From an uncultured Prevotella sp. (GTDB lineage: Bacteria > Bacteroidota > Bacteroidia > Bacteroidales > Bacteroidaceae), in the NCBI GenBank assembly GCA_900314935.1, contig OMXE01000010.1, positions 124,001-188,000 on the forward strand: a DNA stretch of 64,000 nucleotides, given 5' to 3'. The notes beneath the pieces were generated by a model, which saw only the letters and a list, made by a program, of their open reading frames with translations, did no database searches and had not been told where the DNA came from. Shown here in pieces: positions 55,186 through 64,000 of this stretch (position 1 is the first letter of the stretch; every line of letters begins with the position of its first letter). Both the position numbers and the translations under genes were made by a program.

Positions 55186-56706
55186 ATGGCAAAGAAAGCG
55201 TTATTGATGATTCTCGACGGATGGGGAATCGGACAACATGGTAAGGGAGACGTAATCTACAACACCCCAACCACGTATTTGGATTACCTGACAGCAGTGA
55301 GTGCTCACTCACAGCTGATGGCCAGTGGTGAAGACGTGGGTCTGCCCGACGGTCAGATGGGAAACTCTGAAGTAGGTCACCTCAATATCGGTGCCGGTCG
55401 CATCGTATATCAGGACCTGGTAAAGATCAACCGCGCCTGCAAAGACGGCTCCATCGTGGAGAACCCGCAGGTAAAGGCTGCCTATACCTACGCCAAGGAG
55501 AACAACAAGAAACTGCACCTGATGGGTCTTACCTCTGATGGTGGTGTTCACTCCAGCCTCGATCATCTTTTCAAGCTCATCGAGATTGGTAAGGCATATG
55601 GCTTGAAGAACCAGCTGTTCGTACACTGCTACATGGACGGCCGTGATACCGACCCCCACTCTGGTAAGGGTTTCATTGAGCAGGTAAGTAAGGTTTGTGC
55701 CGACAATGATGCAGCCATTGCCTCTATCGTGGGTCGTTTCTATGCTATGGACCGCGACAAGCGCTGGGAGCGTGTGAAAGAAGGTTACGACCTGATTGTA
55801 AATGGTACTGGTAAGCAGGCCACCGATATGGTTCAGGCCATGCAGGAGAGCTATGATGACGGCGTTACCGATGAGTTCATCAAGCCTATCCACAATGCCA
55901 GCGTAAACGGTTGCATTGAAGAGGGCGATGTAGTAATCTTCATCAACTTCCGTAACGACCGTGCCAAGGAGATGACCATCGCACTGACGCAGGAGGATAT
56001 GCCTGAGCAGGGAATGCACACCATTCCCGGTCTGCAGTACTACTGCATGACTCCCTATGATGCCAACTTCAAGGGTGTTCATATCCTCTTCCCCAAGGAG
56101 AACGTAGAGAACACGCTGGGTGAATACCTCTCCAAGCAGGGTAAGAAACAGCTGCACACTGCCGAGACAGAGAAATATGCACACGTAACCTTCTTCTTCA
56201 ATGGCGGTCGTGAGGCTCCGTTTGAGGGTGAGGACCGTATCCTCGTTCCCTCTCCGAAGGTGGCCACCTACGACCTGAAGCCTGAGATGAGCGCCTATGA
56301 GGTGAAGGATAAGCTGGTGGGTGCTATCAATACACAGGAATACGACTTCATCGTGGTGAACTTCGCCAATGGTGACATGGTGGGTCATACAGGTGTCTAT
56401 AACGCCATTGCAAAGGCTGTATGGGCTGTTGACCACTGTGTAAAGGAAGTGATTGAGGCTGCTAAGGCCAACGACTATGAGGCTATCATCATTGCCGACC
56501 ATGGTAATGCCGACAATGCCATCAACCCCGATGGTACTCCCAATACCGCCCACTCACTGAACCCTGTTCCGTTCATCTATGTGACCAACAACAACTCGGC
56601 CACCGTGAAAGACGGTCGTCTGGCTGACGTGGCTCCTTCCATCCTTCATATCCTCGGACTGGAGCAGCCTGCCGATATGACAGGTGAGTGTCTGATTACA
56701 GATTAA
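55186..56706 (+). CDS. gpmI: Cofactor-independent phosphoglycerate mutase
   Basis: A 506-residue Mn-dependent alkaline-phosphatase-fold enzyme converting 3- to 2-phosphoglycerate in glycolysis. It starts [16 protein letters not shown], whose Asp binds metal. [15 protein letters not shown] (about 55-69) holds the Ser that forms the phospho-intermediate. [25 protein letters not shown] and [11 protein letters not shown] supply the other metal and substrate residues. The ATG at 55186 is used; an upstream in-frame extension crosses the promoter. Confidence 0.98.
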   Translation: MAKKALLMILDGWGIGQHGKGDVIYNTPTTYLDYLTAVSAHSQLMASGEDVGLPDGQMGNSEVGHLNIGAGRIVYQDLVKINRACKDGSIVENPQVKAAYTYAKENNKKLHLMGLTSDGGVHSSLDHLFKLIEIGKAYGLKNQLFVHCYMDGRDTDPHSGKGFIEQVSKVCADNDAAIASIVGRFYAMDRDKRWERVKEGYDLIVNGTGKQATDMVQAMQESYDDGVTDEFIKPIHNASVNGCIEEGDVVIFINFRNDRAKEMTIALTQEDMPEQGMHTIPGLQYYCMTPYDANFKGVHILFPKENVENTLGEYLSKQGKKQLHTAETEKYAHVTFFFNGGREAPFEGEDRILVPSPKVATYDLKPEMSAYEVKDKLVGAINTQEYDFIVVNFANGDMVGHTGVYNAIAKAVWAVDHCVKEVIEAAKANDYEAIIIADHGNADNAINPDGTPNTAHSLNPVPFIYVTNNNSATVKDGRLADVAPSILHILGLEQPADMTGECLITD

Positions 56707-56730
56707 ACATGCACAATATAGCTCTTTAGT

Positions 56731-56765
56731 AATAATCCCGGGTACGATTCGTACTCGGGATTATT
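56731..56765 (+). terminator. Hairpin after gpmI
   Basis: AATAATCCCG pairs with CGGGATTATT and continues through an inner stem GTACG/CGTAC with a 3-base loop; only one G-T pair interrupts it. It lies 25 bases after the gpmI stop. The T run after it is weak. Confidence 0.75.
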
Positions 56766-56804
56766 CGTCTCACGTTCGGAAATCCAAACAAAAACAAGCT
56801 TTTG

Positions 56805-56836
56805 TTTGGTATTTCGCTCACTAAATCGTATCTTTG
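56805..56836 (+). promoter_or_regulatory. Promoter of the HerA-like ATPase gene
   Basis: TTTG at 56805-56808, 20 bases, then TATCTTTG at 56829-56836; ATG at 56861. Full match to the Bacteroidetes consensus. Confidence 0.88.
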
Positions 56837-56860
56837 TACGCAGAACCAAAAACGATAGAT

Positions 56861-58441
56861 ATGTACGACAAGGAACACGGGCTTTACATCGCCCACTGCT
56901 CTTCGGGAGCATTGAGTATTCAAGGGAAGATGGCTAACCGCCATGGTTTGATTGCGGGAGCCACAGGTACTGGTAAGACCGTTACCCTACAGGTAATGGC
57001 CGAATCGTTCTGTCAGGCAGGTGTGCCCTGTTTCATGGCAGATATGAAAGGCGACCTGTCAGGCATCTCTCAAGCGGGTAAGATGAGCGGATTCATCGAG
57101 AAACGACTGCCCGAATTCGGTATTGAAGACCCAGTGTTCCAAGGCTGTCCTGTACGTTTCTTCGATGTGTTCGGCGAGCAGGGTCATCCTATGCGTGCCA
57201 CCATCTCACAGATGGGCCCGCAGCTTCTGTCACGTCTTTTGCAGTTGAACGAGACACAGGACGGTGTATTGAACATCGTTTTCCGCATAGCCGATGAGCG
57301 CGGACTGCTGATTCTCGATCTGAAGGATCTGCGTCAGATGCTCGACTATGTCTCGAAGAATGCCAAAGACTACACCACGAAATATGGTAATATCTCTGCT
57401 GCTTCTGTGGGAGCTATCCAGCGCGCCTTGCTGCAGTTGGAAGCACAAGGTGCAGACAAGTTCTTCGGAGAGCCCTCGTTCGACATCCGCGACCTGATGC
57501 AGGTTGAAGGCGGTAAGGGTGTGATGAATGTGCTGGCTGCTGATAAGCTGATGATGCAGCCCAAGCTCTATTCCACCTATCTGTTGTGGCTGTTGAGCGA
57601 GCTCTATTCCACCCTGCCTGAAGTAGGCGATCTGCCATTGCCGAAACTCGTGTTCTTCTTCGACGAGGCCCACATGCTGTTCGAAGATACCTCGAAGGCC
57701 TTGCTCGACAAGATTGAGCAGGTGATTCGTCTGATCCGCTCAAAGGGTGTAGGTATCTATTTCATCACCCAGAGTCCTACCGATATTCCAGAGGTAATCC
57801 TCGGTCAGTTAGGAAACCGTGTGCAGCATGCCCTGCGTGCCTATACACCGAAGGACCAGAAAGCCGTGAAGACCGCTGCAGACACCTTCCGTGCTAACCC
57901 GGCGTTCAAGACCGATGAGGCCATCATGAACCTCGAGACAGGTGAAGCGTTAGTAAGCTTCCTCGATGAGAAGGGTGCGCCCAACATCGTGGAACGTGCT
58001 AAGATTCTCTTCCCCTTGTCACAGATCGGTGCCATCACCGAAGGTCAGCGCATTGACATCATCAAGCAGAGCTATATCTACGGTAAGTACGACACGCCAG
58101 TAGATCGTGAGAGCGCCTATGAGATCCTGATGAAGGAAGCCGAGGAACAAGCCCTTGCTGTGGAAGAAGAGGCTAAGGAGATTGAGAAAGAGGTTAAGGG
58201 TGCCAAGACCGAGAAGAAGAAAGCCGGTATGATGGGAAAGGTGTGGAAGGCCGTGATGACAGCTGTTACCTCTACCCTGGCCACCATTCTGGGAACCTAC
58301 GTAAGTAATAAGGTGTCGGGCAAGCAGACCAAGAGTAAGACCTCAGCCAAGGAGAAGGTGGTGAAGAATGCCACTTCGGCAGCTACCCGTACCATTACGA
58401 GAGAGCTTTCCCGCGACATTCTCGGTAACCTGATAAAGTAA
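56861..58441 (+). CDS. HerA-like ATPase (DUF853 family)
   Basis: A 526-residue P-loop ATPase of the FtsK/HerA group. Walker A is GATGTGKT (about 34-41), and Walker B is [15 protein letters not shown] (about 267). [24 protein letters not shown] sensor segment follows, as in DUF853 proteins. The C-terminal about 90 residues are a charged coiled region plus a short hydrophobic stretch ([15 protein letters not shown]) that could touch the membrane. Family members are thought to pump or translocate DNA, but the function is unproven. It shares an mRNA with ung, which starts one base after its stop codon. Confidence 0.88.
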   Translation: MYDKEHGLYIAHCSSGALSIQGKMANRHGLIAGATGTGKTVTLQVMAESFCQAGVPCFMADMKGDLSGISQAGKMSGFIEKRLPEFGIEDPVFQGCPVRFFDVFGEQGHPMRATISQMGPQLLSRLLQLNETQDGVLNIVFRIADERGLLILDLKDLRQMLDYVSKNAKDYTTKYGNISAASVGAIQRALLQLEAQGADKFFGEPSFDIRDLMQVEGGKGVMNVLAADKLMMQPKLYSTYLLWLLSELYSTLPEVGDLPLPKLVFFFDEAHMLFEDTSKALLDKIEQVIRLIRSKGVGIYFITQSPTDIPEVILGQLGNRVQHALRAYTPKDQKAVKTAADTFRANPAFKTDEAIMNLETGEALVSFLDEKGAPNIVERAKILFPLSQIGAITEGQRIDIIKQSYIYGKYDTPVDRESAYEILMKEAEEQALAVEEEAKEIEKEVKGAKTEKKKAGMMGKVWKAVMTAVTSTLATILGTYVSNKVSGKQTKSKTSAKEKVVKNATSAATRTITRELSRDILGNLIK

Positions 58442-58442
58442 C

Positions 58443-59108
58443 ATGGATGTACAGATAGAGGAATCGTGGAAGCGGCATCTGCATGAGGAGTTTGAGAAGC
58501 CGTATTTCACGCAGTTGACCCAGTGGGTAAGACAGGAGTACAATACCACCACCTGTTACCCACCGGGCCGATTGATCTTCAATGCCTTCAATCTCTGTCC
58601 GTTCGACAAGGTGAAGGTGGTGATTATCGGACAAGATCCGTATCATGAACCAGGACAGGCCCACGGCTTGAGTTTCTCGGTGAACGATGGGGTGATGTTT
58701 CCTCCCTCGTTGCAGAACATCTTCAAGGAGATACAAGACGACCTCGGAACACCCATTCCGCTGAGTGGGAATCTGACATGTTGGGCTAAACAAGGTGTAC
58801 TGCTGCTCAACGCCACCCTGACCGTTAGGGCACATCAGGCCAACAGTCATGCACGTTTAGGTTGGCAGACCTTCACCGATGCGGCCATCAAGGCGCTGGC
58901 ATCAGAGCGTGAGCACCTTGTCTATCTGCTCTGGGGCGGTTATGCCCGAGGGAAAGCCTATATGATTGACAAACAGAAGAACCTCGTACTCGAATCCGTA
59001 CATCCCTCGCCTCTATCAGCCAACCGTGGTGGATGGTTCGGACAGCATCAGTTCTCACGCTGCAACGCCTATCTCGAACAAAACGGCATTGAACCGATAA
59101 AGTGGTAG
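58443..59108 (+). CDS. ung: Uracil-DNA glycosylase, family 1
   Basis: A 221-residue enzyme that removes uracil from DNA. Motif A GQDPYHEPGQAHGLSFSV (about 61-78, catalytic Asp) and motif B HPSPLSANRGGW (about 185-196, catalytic His and minor-groove loop) are intact. Length is normal. It is directly downstream of the HerA-like ATPase gene, probably in one operon, and complements dut in uracil control. Confidence 0.98.
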   Translation: MDVQIEESWKRHLHEEFEKPYFTQLTQWVRQEYNTTTCYPPGRLIFNAFNLCPFDKVKVVIIGQDPYHEPGQAHGLSFSVNDGVMFPPSLQNIFKEIQDDLGTPIPLSGNLTCWAKQGVLLLNATLTVRAHQANSHARLGWQTFTDAAIKALASEREHLVYLLWGGYARGKAYMIDKQKNLVLESVHPSPLSANRGGWFGQHQFSRCNAYLEQNGIEPIKW

Positions 59109-59111
59109 AGA

Positions 59112-59182
59112 AAGGTCAAAGGGATTCGGTCTAAGGTCAAAGGGATTCAGTCAAAAGGATTCGTCTAATTCGTCTAATTCGT
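59112..59182. repeat. 21-bp and 9-bp tandem repeats between ung and DUF3109
   Basis: Two 21-bp copies (59112-59132, 59133-59153, sharing AAGGTCAAAGGGATTC) are followed by 2.6 copies of a 9-bp unit AATTCGTCT. The first period equals three heptamers; the second is an exception to the 7-bp rule. The whole 88-base gap is repetitive. Confidence 0.75.
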
Positions 59183-59196
59183 AGAGTAAATAATAA

Positions 59197-59850
59197 GTGA
59201 ACGAAATATCGCCTATAATACAAATCGGTGACGTATTGTTGTCGAGTGACATCATTACCGAGTATTTCTGCTGCGACCTTGACGATTGTCATGGTGCCTG
59301 TTGCGTGGAAGGTGATGCAGGTGCCCCTGTAACCTTGGATGAGGTGATGGAGATTGAAGGAATGTTGGATGAGGTGTGGAACGACCTTTCCGCTTCGGCA
59401 CAAGCCGTAATCGACAAACAGGGTGTGGCCTATACCGATCAGGAAGGAGACTTGGTGACGAGTATTGTAGGAGGGAAAGAATGTGTATTTGCGAGCCTCA
59501 CCCCCTTCCCCTCTTCAAAGGGCGAGGGGAGCACAAACCCCTGTTGGCTTTGTATGTTGGAAAAAGCAGCCAGGAACAAAGCCAATTCTCAATTCTCCAT
59601 TCTCCATTCTCAATTTGTTAAGCCCATCAGCTGCGCCTTATATCCCATCCGTGTCAAACAGTTCAGTAACGGACTGGTGGGATTGAACTACAACCGCTGG
59701 GCCATCTGCGAAGGAGCCCGAAAAAAAGGACGGGAGCTGAAACTTCCCGTCTATCGTTTCCTAAAAGACCCGCTCATCCGAAGGTTCGGCGAAGAATGGT
59801 ATCAAGAACTTTGTGACTTCGCAGAAAGCACGTTGGTAAGTAACAAGTAA
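59197..59850 (+). CDS. DUF3109 cysteine-rich protein with two repeat-derived insertions
   Basis: A 217-residue protein starting at GTG. Cysteines at 25, 26, 31, 35 and 36 (YFCCDLDDCHGACC), 96, 116, 119, 146 and 171 suggest a metal or Fe-S site, and KPISCALYPIR is the family signature. Residues about 100-115 (LTPFPSSKGEGSTNP) are encoded by a palindromic repeat, and about 129-140 (NSQFSILHSQF) by a heptamer array; both keep the frame. Family function is unknown. The gene follows ung on the same strand. Confidence 0.87.
   Translation: MNEISPIIQIGDVLLSSDIITEYFCCDLDDCHGACCVEGDAGAPVTLDEVMEIEGMLDEVWNDLSASAQAVIDKQGVAYTDQEGDLVTSIVGGKECVFASLTPFPSSKGEGSTNPCWLCMLEKAARNKANSQFSILHSQFVKPISCALYPIRVKQFSNGLVGLNYNRWAICEGARKKGRELKLPVYRFLKDPLIRRFGEEWYQELCDFAESTLVSNK
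59499..59532. repeat. Palindromic repeat inserted in the DUF3109 coding sequence
   Basis: A C-rich then G-rich sequence with a perfect 7-bp stem TCCCCTC (59507-59513) and GAGGGGA (59524-59530). Its form (CACCCCCTTCCCCTC, short A-rich loop, GAGGGGAGC) is that of a repeat normally seen between genes in Bacteroidetes, as I recall it. Here it is read as protein. Confidence 0.75.
59584..59616. repeat. Heptamer tandem array, unit AATTCTC, inside the DUF3109 gene
   Basis: About 4.7 copies of a 7-bp unit (AATTCTC, AATTCTC, CATTCTC, CATTCTC, AATTT) encode the segment ending SILHSQF of the DUF3109 protein, close to the conserved KPISC motif. Confidence 0.9.
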
Positions 59851-59858
59851 TAAGTAAT
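59838..59858. repeat. Heptamer tandem array, unit AAGTAAT, at the DUF3109/AraC convergent end
   Basis: Three 7-bp units (AAGTAAC, AAGTAAT, AAGTAAT) include the DUF3109 stop codon and reach the stop codon of the convergent AraC-type gene, filling the 7-base gap. Confidence 0.7.
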
Positions 59859-60733
59859 CACTTTTTACGATATTCGCTCGGTGACATCCCCACATGTTCC
59901 TTGAAATACTTCCCAAGGAACGATTGGTTAGGGAAATTCAGATGCTGGGCAATCTCCTTGATGCTCATGGAAGAGTTCTTCAGTAGCACCCGCACCTCAA
60001 GTGTCACGAAGTTATCTATCCACTCATTGGGTGTCCGTCTGCTCACCTGTTTCACCGTCTCCGACAGATATTTCGGTGTGATGCACAGCTGCTCCCCATA
60101 CCAGCTCACCCTCCGTTCCTGTCGGAAGTTCTCCTCCACCAGTTTGATGAACGAGGCAAAGATAGCCTCAGCCCGGGTCTGCCGCTTGTCATTGATCTGC
60201 TGCAGTCGGTAGATGGCATTACTGATATCATAGATCATCGTCATCATGATCGACCGTACCACATCAGTCCTGAAATGATGATCCTTCTCGTTCACCTTAT
60301 ATTTAAGCGCCCTGAAATAGAAATCAATATTCTTCACCTCGACACTGTTCAAGGTGAACACAGGGTGCGTACGTGAGAAGAGGAACAAGGCCGACAGTTC
60401 GTGAATACCCTGTATAATCTCGTGGAAGAAGTCGTACGACATCAGTATGCCGATACCACTAAAATCAGGACTCAGCATATAGTTATCGAGCACCAGTCCT
60501 TCATTGATCAGAATCACATCATTGGGCATCACGGTATGGTCGATCGTATCCACGGAATACTGTGCCTTACCCTTTAAGCACAATCCCAGGATGATGCACC
60601 GTGTTCGTCTGGGTGCATTCGGGAACGGTATCTTGGCCAGTTCATCAACCAGCACCAGGTCGTCGTTGAGGTAGCACCCTTTATAGGCCGCCTTCAGACT
60701 GCCGATGGTCAGCTCAGTAATATTACTATACAT
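59858..60733 (-). CDS. AraC family transcriptional regulator
   Basis: A 291-residue regulator with an N-terminal cupin-like sensing domain (about 1-165, IILGLCLKGKAQYSV) and a C-terminal double helix-turn-helix (about 190-290): WYGEQLCITPKYLSETVKQVSRRTPNEWI, then MSIKEIAQHLNFPNQSFLGKYFKEHVGMSPSEYRKK. It starts six bases after the GH95 gene on the same strand, so it probably regulates carbohydrate use linked to that enzyme. The effector is not visible from sequence. Confidence 0.93.
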   Translation of the reverse strand: MYSNITELTIGSLKAAYKGCYLNDDLVLVDELAKIPFPNAPRRTRCIILGLCLKGKAQYSVDTIDHTVMPNDVILINEGLVLDNYMLSPDFSGIGILMSYDFFHEIIQGIHELSALFLFSRTHPVFTLNSVEVKNIDFYFRALKYKVNEKDHHFRTDVVRSIMMTMIYDISNAIYRLQQINDKRQTRAEAIFASFIKLVEENFRQERRVSWYGEQLCITPKYLSETVKQVSRRTPNEWIDNFVTLEVRVLLKNSSMSIKEIAQHLNFPNQSFLGKYFKEHVGMSPSEYRKK

Positions 60734-60739
60734 CTTCTT

Positions 60740-63160
60740 CTACTTTAAACGAATCACCTTTTTATTCTTTCCTTTAATCTTCAGAAGTTGCTCACGACCG
60801 TTGCAGACCAGTGTTACCTTACGCTGTTTACCGGTCTGATTCCAGATCGTGGCCTGTACCACACGACCCTCCTTCCAGGTCATATCCACCACATAGCCGC
60901 CACGGGCACAGATGCCCTTCACCTTACCAGTCGACCATGCCGACGGTACGGCAGGAAGCAGTTCAATACGGTTGGAAGAGCTCTGCAACAGCATCTCACA
61001 CACCCCGGCCGTTCCGCCGAAGTTCCCATCAATCTGGAAGGGCGGATGCGCGTCGAAGAGATTCGGATAGGTTCCTCCTCCATGACTGTAGTTCGGTGTC
61101 TTATCCTGCTCAGGAGCCACGGCAGTAAGTAGCTTTCGGTAAATCTGGTACGCCTTCTCCCCCTTCTTCAGTCGTGCCCACAGGTTGATACGCCATCCTG
61201 TGCTCCAGCCCGTTGTCTCATCCCCTTTCAGTTCCAGGGTACGCTGACAAGCCTGCATATAGTCATTCATCCCCAGCTCGTTGAGATTAGAAGACTTCAG
61301 TTCATCAAGTTTCAAATAATGAAGACCAGGGTAAAGCCCAATCAGATGACTCTGATGACGGTGTTTGAAATCCCTGTCATCCCAGTCGTAATACCACTCA
61401 TTCAGGTCGCCCATATGACCGATGGTATAGGGGTGGAGGCGCTCCACTGTTTGCTGATAGACAGTGGTCATATCACCGCTTACCGAACTGGCGGCGTGCG
61501 TGTTCAGCAGCAGTTCGCGGATTATGGCCAGATCGGCAGTTCCCCCATAGCAGGTCACCCCATGGTAACCCTTATCCGTGATATACTCGTTCTCTGGCGA
61601 GGTACTCGGAGCCGTGATCAGCTCCGTGGGATTCTTCGGATTGGTCATCAGCCACTCCTTACAGAACGCCGCCGCCCCTTTCATCAGCGGATAGGCCACC
61701 TGTCGTAGGTAATCCTCATCCTGCGTAAACAAGTATCTGTCCCACAGCGTGTTCACCAGCCATGCCCCACCCATGTTCCAGTTTGCCCACATCGGACTCT
61801 CGTTCTTCTCTCCCACAGGATTGGTCATGGCCCAGATATCCGAGTTATGACTGCTGCACCAACCTTGGCTAATCCCATAATAGTTCTTGGCCGTATATCG
61901 GCCGTTCTCCGAGAGCGCCCTGATGAAATCATCCAGCGGGGCTGCCATCTCAGCAAGATTCGTGTTGAAGGCCGGCCAGTAGTTCTCCTCGAGGTTGATA
62001 TTAACCGTATAGTTACCCCGCCAAGGCGACCATTTATGTGGTGTCCACAATCCCTGCAGGTTCGCAGGAACGCCAGGAGTACGAGAGCAGCTGATGAGCA
62101 GATAGCGCCCATATTGGAAATAGAGCGTTTCCAGATACGCGTTCTTCTCCCCCCTGTCGGTATAGTCCTTCAGCTGCTGCGCGGTGGTGCGTTTACCATC
62201 ATACACCGCCCCATCCAGCGCCAGTTCCAAACGTGAGAAGAACCGTCGGTAGTCATTGATATGTCGTTCCTTGATCTCCTTCCACGTGCAGTTCACCAAG
62301 TGCCACGCCTCATCAGTAGCATTGTTGAGATAGTCGGCCCCCTCTTTCACAGGATGTTTGTCGAAACCGTTGAAGCTCGTCTCGTTCACCAAATAGATCG
62401 TAGCCTCATCCACGTTGTTCAACACAAGCGTTGAATCAGAATACGACACCGTTCCCCCTTGATGATCAACCCGCAGGATAGAGCAGAAATGAATACTGCT
62501 CTTTTCATCACCGATGGCGTGTCCTAACATCGTGAGCTGTTTGCCACTTGCCTTCACCCGATGCGGCACCTGTGAGGTAAGGGAAACGCTGCAGTTCAGC
62601 GCCTTGGTTTGATTCGCCGTAAGGTGCACGGCAATCACCTTATCGGGGTTGGAAGCCAGATACTCCCGGGTATATTGCACCCCGTTGCGCAAATAAGAAA
62701 CCGTTGAAAGCGCACTGTCAAGACTCAATGTCCTGCGGTAGTTGCTCACCGTTCCCGGGTTCAGATCCTTGATATAGACCATACCCAACGGCTGGTAGAA
62801 CTGCGAGTTATGTCCTTGCACAAAGTGTTGCAGCGAGTCGGCCTTGGCATAATCCTCCTCGAAGAGTGCTTTCCTGATCTCAGGAATCCACTTTGAAGCC
62901 CCTGCATCCTCGTTGCGGTCAACCGGCTGCCCCGTCCAAAGGGTGATATCATTCAGATAGAGCGAATCAATGTCTGCCCCACCATAGAGCAGCGCCCCGA
63001 TCTTTCCATTACCAATAGGTAACGACTCCTCGAAGAAACGTGCCGGCTGGTCATACCACAGCTGCATCACGCACTGCTCCTGTGCGTTTGCAGAGAAAGG
63101 CAAGAAGCAAAAAAGAAGCATTCCTGCCTGAACTACGAATCGTGATATAACAGCCTTCAT
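60740..63160 (-). CDS. Exported glycoside hydrolase family 95
   Basis: An 806-residue enzyme with signal peptide MKAVISRFVVQAGMLLFCFL then FSANAQ. The N-terminal beta domain starts QLWYDQPARFFEESLPIGNGKIGALLYGG. The (alpha/alpha)6 barrel carries NINLEENYWPAF, TAPSTSPENEY (general acid E523) and QIDGNFGGTAG (D711), the GH95 signature sites. GH95 enzymes release alpha-1,2-L-fucose or alpha-L-galactose from plant and host glycans. I start at ATG 63160, since the open frame upstream is only a repeat array and lacks an export signal. The AraC gene follows in the same direction. Confidence 0.9.
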   Translation of the reverse strand: MKAVISRFVVQAGMLLFCFLPFSANAQEQCVMQLWYDQPARFFEESLPIGNGKIGALLYGGADIDSLYLNDITLWTGQPVDRNEDAGASKWIPEIRKALFEEDYAKADSLQHFVQGHNSQFYQPLGMVYIKDLNPGTVSNYRRTLSLDSALSTVSYLRNGVQYTREYLASNPDKVIAVHLTANQTKALNCSVSLTSQVPHRVKASGKQLTMLGHAIGDEKSSIHFCSILRVDHQGGTVSYSDSTLVLNNVDEATIYLVNETSFNGFDKHPVKEGADYLNNATDEAWHLVNCTWKEIKERHINDYRRFFSRLELALDGAVYDGKRTTAQQLKDYTDRGEKNAYLETLYFQYGRYLLISCSRTPGVPANLQGLWTPHKWSPWRGNYTVNINLEENYWPAFNTNLAEMAAPLDDFIRALSENGRYTAKNYYGISQGWCSSHNSDIWAMTNPVGEKNESPMWANWNMGGAWLVNTLWDRYLFTQDEDYLRQVAYPLMKGAAAFCKEWLMTNPKNPTELITAPSTSPENEYITDKGYHGVTCYGGTADLAIIRELLLNTHAASSVSGDMTTVYQQTVERLHPYTIGHMGDLNEWYYDWDDRDFKHRHQSHLIGLYPGLHYLKLDELKSSNLNELGMNDYMQACQRTLELKGDETTGWSTGWRINLWARLKKGEKAYQIYRKLLTAVAPEQDKTPNYSHGGGTYPNLFDAHPPFQIDGNFGGTAGVCEMLLQSSSNRIELLPAVPSAWSTGKVKGICARGGYVVDMTWKEGRVVQATIWNQTGKQRKVTLVCNGREQLLKIKGKNKKVIRLK

Positions 63161-63237
63161 CTTGCTTCTTGCCTCTTGCTTCTTGCCTCTTGCTTCTTGC
63201 CTCTTGCTTCTTGCCTCTTGCTTCTTGCTTCTTGCTT
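63161..63237. repeat. Heptamer tandem array of 11 units, CTTGCTT/CTTGCCT, directly upstream of GH95
   Basis: Eleven 7-bp units, mostly alternating CTTGCTT and CTTGCCT, end at the base before the GH95 ATG. The array fills the whole space between the gyrB terminator and the start codon, so it forms the mRNA leader (AAGCAAG repeats on the coding strand). Confidence 0.95.
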
Positions 63238-63239
63238 CT

Positions 63240-63271
63240 AAAAAAACCGCAGATGCTTCATGCACTGCGGT
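63240..63271 (-). terminator. Rho-independent terminator of gyrB
   Basis: A 7-bp stem ACCGCAG/CTGCGGT with inner pairing and a run of seven T on the minus strand, 8 bases after the gyrB stop codon. It precedes the GH95 repeat array. Confidence 0.93.
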
Positions 63272-63279
63272 CTTTATCT

Positions 63280-64000
<721 letters not shown>

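Noticed and set aside
63161..63265. N-terminal extension of GH95 starting upstream of 63160
   Set aside because: The extra residues are only the translation of heptamer repeats and part of the gyrB terminator; the ATG at 63160 opens a proper signal peptide.

Overview
The window looks like a housekeeping segment of a Bacteroidales chromosome, most likely Prevotella or a close relative (Segatella, Xylanibacter). Supporting evidence: promoters follow the Bacteroidetes pattern (TTTG, about 19-20 bases, then TAnnTTTG); Shine-Dalgarno sequences are almost absent; and several families are typical of the group (a likely BspA-like surface protein, DUF4292 lipoprotein, DUF3109, GH95, CE15, and a glycine-lipid acyltransferase pair).

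Layout. 1-960: 5' part of a secreted surface protein running off the left edge. 1.1-14.2 kb, minus strand: tRNA-Thr(TGT), Tyr, Gly, Thr(GGT), tuf, tRNA-Trp, secE, nusG, rplK, rplA, rplJ, rplL, rpoB, rpoC, ending in a clear terminator. 14.3-15.9 kb: hpf, a Xer recombinase and rpsU. 15.9-17.5 kb: a repeat-rich 0.6 kb gap and a Fic AMPylase gene with a palindrome in its promoter. 17.6-20.0 kb: an ECF sigma factor, a membrane anti-sigma-like protein and an unknown secreted protein. 20.1-28.0 kb: a helix-hairpin-helix protein, two tandem Na+-dependent SNF transporters, a VanZ-like protein overlapping a CYTH gene, a 47-residue membrane protein, prfB and a long-chain acyl-CoA synthetase. 28.1-35.6 kb: an M20 deacylase, a degenerate EnvC-like protein, a DUF4292 lipoprotein, a TPR lipoprotein, dut, and divergently dgt. 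35.7-37.5 kb: a glycine-lipid acyltransferase pair. 37.8-53.6 kb: a complete dcw cluster (mraZ, rsmH, ftsL, ftsI, murE, mraY, murD, ftsW, murG, murC, ftsQ, ftsA, ftsZ) without murF or ddl. 53.8-64 kb: CE15 esterase, gpmI, HerA-like ATPase, ung, DUF3109, AraC regulator, GH95 and the 3' part of gyrB.

How the genes work together. The two large blocks are the transcription/translation core and the peptidoglycan/division core. Between them sit envelope functions: amidase activation, lipoprotein handling and glycine lipids. The carbohydrate genes at the right (GH95, AraC, CE15) suggest a plant or host glycan user.

The most unusual signal is not a gene. At least nine gene boundaries or coding regions carry short tandem arrays with a period of exactly 7 bp and different unit sequences. 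Two arrays lie inside reading frames, and a third sits directly against a start codon. A separate family of 15-bp palindromes repeats with a 22-bp period at two loci. A palindromic repeat is also inserted in frame in the DUF3109 gene. Together these suggest an active short-repeat process remodelling gene junctions and proteins in this lineage.
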